DNA of 38,182 bases from an uncultured Myxococcales bacterium. Its GTDB lineage: Bacteria; Myxococcota_A; UBA9042. Below the pieces are notes generated by a model. It saw only the letters and a list, made by a program, of their open reading frames with translations, made no database searches and was not told the origin of the DNA. A program made the position numbers and the translations under genes. The stretch lies in contig CAJBNH010000147.1 of NCBI GenBank assembly GCA_903955385.1, forward strand, positions 1 through 38,182, given 5' to 3'. Of this stretch, positions 32,805-38,182 are shown in pieces; positions within the stretch are counted from its first letter, which is position 1, and each line of letters starts with the position of its first letter.

Positions 32805-35800
32805 CTACTTCACCCAGAGCGAGACATTGTCCAAGCCAAAGCTCTCGTTCTTCGCGCCTTCGTCCAGACTGGCGCCGACCGTGAGGCTGATCGACCCGCC
32901 GCCATGGCCACCGGACCAGCCGATCGACCACTTCTCGTCCTTCCAGTCGTCGCCGCACTGGTCCTTGCCGTTCCAATACGCACCCTTCTGCGACCAGACC
33001 TGGTTGTTGTCGATGCGAACCCAGCCGGTCTCGCTGTCCCAGCTGTCGATGCGCAGGTAGTCGAGCCAGTAACGCGCCGCGCTGTGCGGGGGCGTGATGC
33101 CGACGGTGCGGGTGGCGGTTTCGCCCTTGCCCAAGTCGTCGTAACCACCCAAGATCTTGGAGAAGCCGCCACAACCGCCGACGTTGCCGTGGCTCCAGCC
33201 GGTTTTGTCGCCATTCTCGAAATCGTTGAAGAACAGCAGCGTCCACCCGCCGTTCTTCATGTCGCAGTAGTACTGCTGGTTGGGGCTGGGGCCTGAACCG
33301 TCGAAGTCGAGCCAGTAGTTGCCGTCGGTGGAGTCCCAGTACAGCTGCAACACCTCCAGACACGACACGGCCGGCACGCTCTGCGCGCTGCCCTTCTTGG
33401 CGCACATGTAGCCGTCGCCCACCGTCTGGTTCGCGCACTTGCAGCTGTAGCTGCCGGGCGTGTTGGTGCATTGGGCCAGCGGCGAGCAGGCGGACTGACC
33501 GGTCGCGCACTCGTCCACGTCGGTGCAAGTCTTGCCGTCGCCCACCCAGCCAGCCGCGCATGTGCACTCGTAGCCGCCGACGGAGTTCTTGCACGTGGCT
33601 TGCGCAGCGCACGCGCCGGGTTGGGCGCACTCGTCGATGTCGACGCACAGGCCACCCACGAGCTGGTGACCGGCCGGACAAGCCGTGCAGGTCACCGGAC
33701 CGCCGCCGTCCTGTGAGCAGATCTCACCGGCCAGACAGCCGCCCGCATTGACGGAGCACTTGTCCTCGTAGATCAGGAAGTCATCGACGAACCACCCGAT
33801 CGCCGCGCCGGGTGTCCCACAAGGTCCGGAGAAAGACAGGCGAATCTGCAGGAGCTGCCCCGCCCATGCCGTCGACGGGATGACCAGCGCCTGCCAGCCT
33901 CCCGGTGCTTTCAGGGTAGCCAGCTTGGCGAACTCACCCTTGCCTACCCGCACCAGCACGGCGGCCTCGGCAGTGGCCGACCACGTGCCCGCGACGTGCA
34001 TCCGCATCCGCATCGGGGTACCGGGCGCCAAACCCGTCGCGTCGATCCAGGGGGAGTCCGCGGTCGCCGAGATCGCGTTCTGACCCTCGCCGCACACCAG
34101 ATCCTGACCGTTGTTCACGTTCAGCGTGCACGCGCCGGACGGCGAGCCCGACAGCGCAGGCGTCTGGTCGAACTCCCACCGCACGGACTTCGGAGCCAGC
34201 TCGCCGCCGGACCGCTGCCAGTAGGCCAGCCCCCCCGAACCGCAAGAGAAGTCCTGAGCATACGGCAGAGGCACGACTCCGCACGTGGCGTCGGCCTTGG
34301 GCGTGAACACGCAGCCGGTCTCGCCCTTGCACGCGTCGTCGGTGCACAGGTAGCCGTCGTCGCAGAGGACTGGCAGGCCCTTGCAAGTGGAGCCCTCGCA
34401 GTGGTCCTGGGTGGTGCACGCGTCCCCGTCCAGACAAGCACCGGCGAGCGCGGTGTGCGTGCAGCCCTGGGTCTTGTCACACGCGTCGGCCGTGCACGAA
34501 TTCGCGTCGTCGCAAATCAGCGCCGTTTTCGAGGCGCAGGAACCGGCCAAGCACGACTCGTTGACGGTGCACGCCGAACCGTCGTTGCACGCCTTGCCCT
34601 CATTCTTGGCCGTGGGCTTGCAGTTGCCGTCGGCGGGGTCGCACTGGAAGCCCAAGCATGCGTCAGGCGCGGAAGGCTGGCAGTTGACCACGGATGAGGG
34701 GGAGATGTGGCACACCGGCGGAGTCACCGCCTTGTCGCAGAACAGGTTGCCGTTGCAGGCGTTGTCGTCGTTCTTCCCAGCGCAGTCGCCATCAGACTGA
34801 CACGTGCACACCGACTTGCCCGGCACGCACACGCCCGCACCGCACTGGTCGCCGACCGAGCAGGCGTCGCCGTCGTCGCAAGGGGCCTTGTTGGGCGTGA
34901 ACACGCAGCCACTGGCGGGATTGCACGAGTCGCCGGTACAGGGATTGCCGTCGTCGCAACCCAACGACTTCCCGACGCAATAGCCGCCCTTGCAGGTGTC
35001 GGCGTCGGTGCACTTCGAGCCGTCGTCACAGGCGTCGCTGGTCGGTTGGAACTCGCAGTGGCCGTCTGCGCACTTGTCGGCCGTGCACAAGTTCGCGTCG
35101 TCGCAGAGGAATAGGCCGTCCTGCTCGTCCGTGGCGCCGTCGCAGTCGTTGTCGGTGCCGTCACAGGCCTCAGGAGCAGGCATGGCACCGATACAGGCCG
35201 AGAGGCCCTGCGGACCACAGGTTCGCTTGCCGATGCAGCCCGACGTGCCAGGGCCTGCGCCCAACAGGCAAGCGGTCTGCAGACCCGCCTCTGCCGCGGA
35301 CGCGCTGCACGAGCACTGCCCCTTGTCCGGAACGCAGTACGACCCGACCCCGTGCTCGATGTTCTCGACCACACTGCAGGAATACCCGGTCGGACACTGA
35401 CTGGCGACCTTGCAAGCCGCGCCGCAGAAGGCCCCGTCGGCACCCGCGGGGTCACCCGAAGCCAGGCACGCCGCGCCGGGATTGGCAGGGGTCGAGCAGT
35501 CGGACGACGCCGAGCAAGGGTCACACAGCGTCGGGAACTTCGGGGCACAAAGAGGGCGTGGCGCAGGAGAATTCGACCCGTCGCCTGACACCGCCGCACA
35601 GACCTGGCCGTCGGGGCACGGGACGCCGCTGAGGCACGGGATCAGGCAGCGCTTGCCCTGCGCCGTCTTGCCGCAGCCGCTGTCGGTCGGGCAGTCGCCG
35701 TCGTCCTGACAGGGGCAGCCCACGTCGCCCGGACAAACTGGCCCAGGTGCGTCGGGCAACTCTGCGGAATCTTGAGCGGTGTCTTGCGCGATCTCCGAAT

Positions 35801-36008
35801 CAGCGTCCGACTCCCAGTCCGGCGGCAGGGTCGCGTCCTGCTCGGCATCAGAGGCAGTCGCATCGAGGGCGGGGGCAACGTCGCCGTCAGCGATGCCATC
35901 ACTCTCGACGATCGTCGGGTCGGCCAAGGGCGCGGCGTCGCCGCACGCCGCCACGCCGACCAGCAGGGCCGTAAAGGCTAATGCGATCAGTCGGTTCTGA
36001 CGCAACAT
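32805..36008 (-). CDS. Giant Cys-rich lipoprotein with EGF and fibrinogen-like domains
   Basis: A 1067-residue lipoprotein (VGVAAC, Cys22). After an Asp/Ala-rich linker (26-95) come Cys-rich modules with one MopE-like motif (CDGTDNDCDGATDEQDG). Next are at least ten repeats of about 35-45 residues of the form CDDGxxCTxxDxCxxGxC (to about 620), a beta-sandwich (about 625-780), and two calcium-type EGF domains (DIDECAQPGAC and DVDECATGQSAC). The C-terminus is fibrinogen-related (SCLEVLQLYWDSTDGNYWLDFDG, QQYYCDMKNGGWTLLF, then a Trp-rich end). All cysteines would be oxidised outside the cell. An adhesin or prey/matrix-binding role is inferred. ATG 36008 gives the lipoprotein signal; the upstream extension does not. 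Confidence 0.86.
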   Translation of the reverse strand: MLRQNRLIALAFTALLVGVAACGDAAPLADPTIVESDGIADGDVAPALDATASDAEQDATLPPDWESDADSEIAQDTAQDSAELPDAPGPVCPGDVGCPCQDDGDCPTDSGCGKTAQGKRCLIPCLSGVPCPDGQVCAAVSGDGSNSPAPRPLCAPKFPTLCDPCSASSDCSTPANPGAACLASGDPAGADGAFCGAACKVASQCPTGYSCSVVENIEHGVGSYCVPDKGQCSCSASAAEAGLQTACLLGAGPGTSGCIGKRTCGPQGLSACIGAMPAPEACDGTDNDCDGATDEQDGLFLCDDANLCTADKCADGHCEFQPTSDACDDGSKCTDADTCKGGYCVGKSLGCDDGNPCTGDSCNPASGCVFTPNKAPCDDGDACSVGDQCGAGVCVPGKSVCTCQSDGDCAGKNDDNACNGNLFCDKAVTPPVCHISPSSVVNCQPSAPDACLGFQCDPADGNCKPTAKNEGKACNDGSACTVNESCLAGSCASKTALICDDANSCTADACDKTQGCTHTALAGACLDGDACTTQDHCEGSTCKGLPVLCDDGYLCTDDACKGETGCVFTPKADATCGVVPLPYAQDFSCGSGGLAYWQRSGGELAPKSVRWEFDQTPALSGSPSGACTLNVNNGQDLVCGEGQNAISATADSPWIDATGLAPGTPMRMRMHVAGTWSATAEAAVLVRVGKGEFAKLATLKAPGGWQALVIPSTAWAGQLLQIRLSFSGPCGTPGAAIGWFVDDFLIYEDKCSVNAGGCLAGEICSQDGGGPVTCTACPAGHQLVGGLCVDIDECAQPGACAAQATCKNSVGGYECTCAAGWVGDGKTCTDVDECATGQSACSPLAQCTNTPGSYSCKCANQTVGDGYMCAKKGSAQSVPAVSCLEVLQLYWDSTDGNYWLDFDGSGPSPNQQYYCDMKNGGWTLLFFNDFENGDKTGWSHGNVGGCGGFSKILGGYDDLGKGETATRTVGITPPHSAARYWLDYLRIDSWDSETGWVRIDNNQVWSQKGAYWNGKDQCGDDWKDEKWSIGWSGGHGGGSISLTVGASLDEGAKNESFGLDNVSLWVK

Positions 36009-36136
36009 GGACGGGTCTGCCCGGAACGCCGAACAACGGCGTGCGATGGTAGTTTGCCGGAAGTCCGAGCGGGAAGCACGCGGCGAACGCCATGCACACA
36101 CTCCCTCTCGATTTGACTCCTCTCAAGCGGCCGACT

Positions 36137-36739
36137 TCAGCAATCAGGTACGTCACCGGTCAGTGTGAGGCCGACGGCGTCCACCAGCAAGCGGTGTTCC
36201 TCAGCACGCACTCGAGCCGTCAGGTCGGGTAGCGACTCGCCGGAATGCAGCGCGACCTCGCACACCGCGACCACCGGTCCCGCGTCCACCTCAGCGACCA
36301 CGCGGTGCACCATGACCCCCGTGCGGTCGATCTCGCCCCGCTGAAACGCCGCCCACGCTCTGGCGATGGCGTTGGGGCCGGGAAAGGCTCCGGAAAGTGC
36401 GGGGTGCAGGTTGATCGTGCGCGAGCCAAACCGAGTCAGGAACGTCGGGCCCAACACCCGCATCCACCCCGCCAACACGATCAGGTCGGGCCGACAAGGT
36501 TCGAGCGCCGCGACCAACGCGCGCTCATGGGCGTCACGGTCGGCAAAGCCCACGTGCGGCAAAGCTACGGTCGGAATCCCGGCCAGACGCGCCCGCGACA
36601 GGCCGCCGGCATCGGTCCGACTCGACACCACCACGACGACCTGCGCCGACAGCGCGCCTGACGCGCAGGCATCGATCAGGGCCTGCAGGTTCGAGCCTGC
36701 CCCTGAGATGAGGACCGCCACGCGAGAGCGAGTGTCCAC
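36137..36739 (-). CDS. purN: Phosphoribosylglycinamide formyltransferase PurN
   Basis: A cytoplasmic enzyme of purine synthesis that transfers a formyl group from 10-formyltetrahydrofolate to GAR. The 200-residue reading from GTG 36739 begins VDTRSRVAVLISGAGSNLQ, as PurN should. Catalytic residues are Asn110 and His112 (TINLHPAL) and Asp152 (VDAGPVV); the FPGPNAIARAW loop is typical. An alternative TTG start at 36763 would overlap the upstream stop by four bases (TTGA), which would favour coupling. The choice between them is open. It lies downstream of the CoA-binding protein gene in the same direction; no other pur gene is in view. Confidence 0.9.
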   Translation of the reverse strand: MDTRSRVAVLISGAGSNLQALIDACASGALSAQVVVVVSSRTDAGGLSRARLAGIPTVALPHVGFADRDAHERALVAALEPCRPDLIVLAGWMRVLGPTFLTRFGSRTINLHPALSGAFPGPNAIARAWAAFQRGEIDRTGVMVHRVVAEVDAGPVVAVCEVALHSGESLPDLTARVRAEEHRLLVDAVGLTLTGDVPDC

Positions 36740-36759
36740 AGCGGCAGCCGCAACGGACT

Positions 36760-37197
36760 TCAATCCACCCGCCCCACGCCCATGTTGCGGTGGTCCGCCA
36801 GCATGCAGCGGTCTTGCACCACCTCGATGCCGCGCCCTTGCAGCGTCTGGGCCACGTCGTCGTTGCGCACGCCCAGCTGCAGCCACACCGTCTTGGGCAG
36901 CGGCTGCATCGCCAGAAGGTCGTCCAGATGCTGCGGGACGAGATCGCCGCGGCGGAACACATCGACGACGTCCACGGACTCCCGCAGCTCGGCCAAGGTG
37001 GCGTGCACCGGCTGACCCAGCAGCGTCTGCCCCGCCATGGCCGGGTTGATGGGCAGGACGCGATAGCCTTGGGCCACCAGATACTCGGGGACATAGAAGG
37101 CCGGGCGCGCCTCGTCGTGGTGGGCGCCCAGCACAGCGATCGTGCGGGCTTCGGCCAGCAGGGACCGCAAACGATCTTGGGTTGGATTGGCAAACAT
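36760..37197 (-). CDS. CoA-binding domain protein (YccU-like)
   Basis: A 145-residue Rossmann-fold protein of the small CoA_binding family. Signature parts are TIAVLGAHHDEARPAFYVPEYL, GYRVLPINP, VDVVDVFRR, KTVWLQLGVRNDDVA and a terminal VVQDRCMLADHRN containing the conserved Cys. Family members bind CoA and occur widely; their exact task is unclear. ATG 37197 has GGAGGT 6-7 bases upstream. Probably co-transcribed with purN, whose start overlaps or closely follows its stop. Confidence 0.88.
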   Translation of the reverse strand: MFANPTQDRLRSLLAEARTIAVLGAHHDEARPAFYVPEYLVAQGYRVLPINPAMAGQTLLGQPVHATLAELRESVDVVDVFRRGDLVPQHLDDLLAMQPLPKTVWLQLGVRNDDVAQTLQGRGIEVVQDRCMLADHRNMGVGRVD

Positions 37198-37292
37198 GGG
37201 ATGACCTCCGGGGATTCGCGAGCCTAGCGCACGCCGCCGACCGTTGCGAGTCCGGAAAGTACAAGGGGTGCACCGATGCAAGCGACTGCGCC

Positions 37293-37321
37293 TTGTCCCG
37301 CCCCTTAGGGTCCGGTACTCT
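37293..37321 (+). promoter_or_regulatory. Candidate promoter of the MopE-repeat gene
   Basis: TTGTCC (37293-37298), a 17-bp spacer and TACTCT (37316-37321) lie 40 bases before ATG 37362. Partial consensus matches with ideal spacing. Confidence 0.35.
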
Positions 37322-37361
37322 GTTGGGTTCGGGCGCCTTCTGCCGCCCGTGGAGTCCGGTG

Positions 37362-38182
37362 ATGGCTTCTCGCCTCCTCCCCCTGCTAGGCCTGCTTGCG
37401 CTGCTGGCGGCGTGCTCGACGACGTCGACCTCGCCCGGCGTCAGCTACTGGAATCCGGACGGCACCTCGGTCGATGTCAAGGACACCAAGGGCGACGGCA
37501 TCAAGTCGGACGGCGTCGATCCCGGTGACAGCGCGACACCCAGCGACGTCGAGGACGACGGCGTGCTCTCCGACGCCACCGAAGAGATCATCGGAGACCC
37601 GTCACTGAACGAGGACCATGACCAGGACGGCTTCACGCCTGCCCAGGGTGACTGCGACGACGGCAACCCCAAGGTGAACCCGAAGGCCAAAGAGTCGTGC
37701 AACCTGCTCGACGACGACTGCAACGGCCAGACCGACGACCGCGACAACGACGGCGACGGCTTCTCGTCCTGCCCGGGACCGTTTGTCGACTGCGACGACG
37801 GCAACAAGACGGTGTTTCCGGGCGCCAAGCCCGACTGCTCGACCGGACTGGACCACGACTGCGACGGCAAGACCGATGCCGAGCAGGATGACGATGCCGA
37901 CGGTGTCTTTGCCTGCAACGACTGCGACGACAAGGACCCGGCGGTCTATCCCGGCGCACAGACCCAGTGCAGCGGCACCAAGGACTATGACTGCGACGGC
38001 GTTCTGGATGCGCTGTTCGACGGCGACAGTGACGGCGTTCCGGGCTGCAAGGACTGCAACGACGGCGACCCGGCGATCCACCAAGGCGCATTCGAGGTGT
38101 GCAACCAGATCGACGACGACTGCAACGCCATCACCGACGACAAGGACGACGACGGCGACGGTTGGAGCGGATGCTCGGACGA
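37362..38182 (+). CDS. MopE-repeat lipoprotein, truncated by window end
   Basis: An open frame from ATG 37362 runs off the right edge (273 codons visible). GGAG stands 7 bases before the start. The product has a lipoprotein signal (LLAAC, Cys18), an Asp/Gly-rich linker (about 30-85), and then tandem putative metal-binding repeats of about 35-40 residues built on DCDDGNPxxxPGAxExCNxxDDDCNGxxDD with DNDGDGF spacers. About five repeats are visible. This is the MopE-like repeat (named after a copper-binding Methylococcus protein), common in myxobacterial surface proteins. The Asp-rich loops probably bind calcium. What lies beyond the window is unknown. Confidence 0.85.
   Translation, partial: MASRLLPLLGLLALLAACSTTSTSPGVSYWNPDGTSVDVKDTKGDGIKSDGVDPGDSATPSDVEDDGVLSDATEEIIGDPSLNEDHDQDGFTPAQGDCDDGNPKVNPKAKESCNLLDDDCNGQTDDRDNDGDGFSSCPGPFVDCDDGNKTVFPGAKPDCSTGLDHDCDGKTDAEQDDDADGVFACNDCDDKDPAVYPGAQTQCSGTKDYDCDGVLDALFDGDSDGVPGCKDCNDGDPAIHQGAFEVCNQIDDDCNAITDDKDDDGDGWSGCSD

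Noticed and set aside
36046-36051. TACCAT as a -10 element for the giant lipoprotein gene
   Set aside because: No acceptable -35 at 16-19 bp, so not listed as a promoter.

Overview
This is a GC-rich stretch of bacterial chromosome, by eye about two thirds G+C. The organism looks like a member of Myxococcota or a related deltaproteobacterial lineage (inference). The grounds are several lipoproteins with Asp-rich linkers and Cys-rich repeats, MopE-type putative metal-binding repeats, CGDG/CDDGN repeats of the 'Myxococcus cysteine-rich' kind, a bacterial EGF plus fibrinogen-like surface protein, and a near-perfect sigma-54 promoter. I see no rRNA, tRNA, CRISPR array or intact insertion sequence.

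Layout. 1-2.4 kb: a kdpE remnant, a beta-carbonic anhydrase, a secreted endonuclease/exonuclease/phosphatase-fold lipoprotein and a second gene remnant. 2.4-6.6 kb: the Na+/H+ antiporter NhaA, a VapBC toxin-antitoxin pair, the selenium-hydroxylase accessory protein YqeC and an AbiEii-like nucleotidyltransferase with a small partner. 6.8-7.6 kb: a secreted Cys-rich protein with an apparent frameshift in its signal peptide. 7.7-15.6 kb: a six-gene chemosensory operon (cheA, cheW, mcp, cheB, cheR, REC-REC-GGDEF). 16-19.7 kb: a molybdenum hydroxylase operon (FAD subunit, then a fused 2Fe-2S/Mo subunit). 20-25.2 kb: an orphan hypothetical protein, a P-domain surface protein, and an outer-membrane barrel/cytochrome c operon with a palindromic operator inside its promoter. 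25.2-32.8 kb: SohB-like protease, a secreted phosphodiesterase-type hydrolase, a membrane AlkP-superfamily transferase/sulfatase and a DUF3160 lipoprotein behind the sigma-54 promoter. 32.8-38.2 kb: a 1067-residue EGF/fibrinogen-like lipoprotein, purN, a CoA-binding protein, and a MopE-repeat lipoprotein cut by the window end.

How they work together. The chemosensory cluster has no stand-alone CheY and no flagellar genes. It ends in a diguanylate cyclase, so it most resembles Wsp-type pathways that turn receptor signalling into cyclic-di-GMP and surface behaviour. That would fit the abundance of surface lipoproteins nearby. YqeC and the Mo hydroxylase belong to one enzyme-maturation theme although they lie 11 kb apart. 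A 23-bp identity shared by their 3' ends suggests a second, decayed copy of the hydroxylase next to yqeC.

Gene ends and remnants are notable. Two convergent pairs have stop codons 3 bp apart, and decayed gene tails lie directly against living genes at 81-277, 2264-2420 and 5440-5560.
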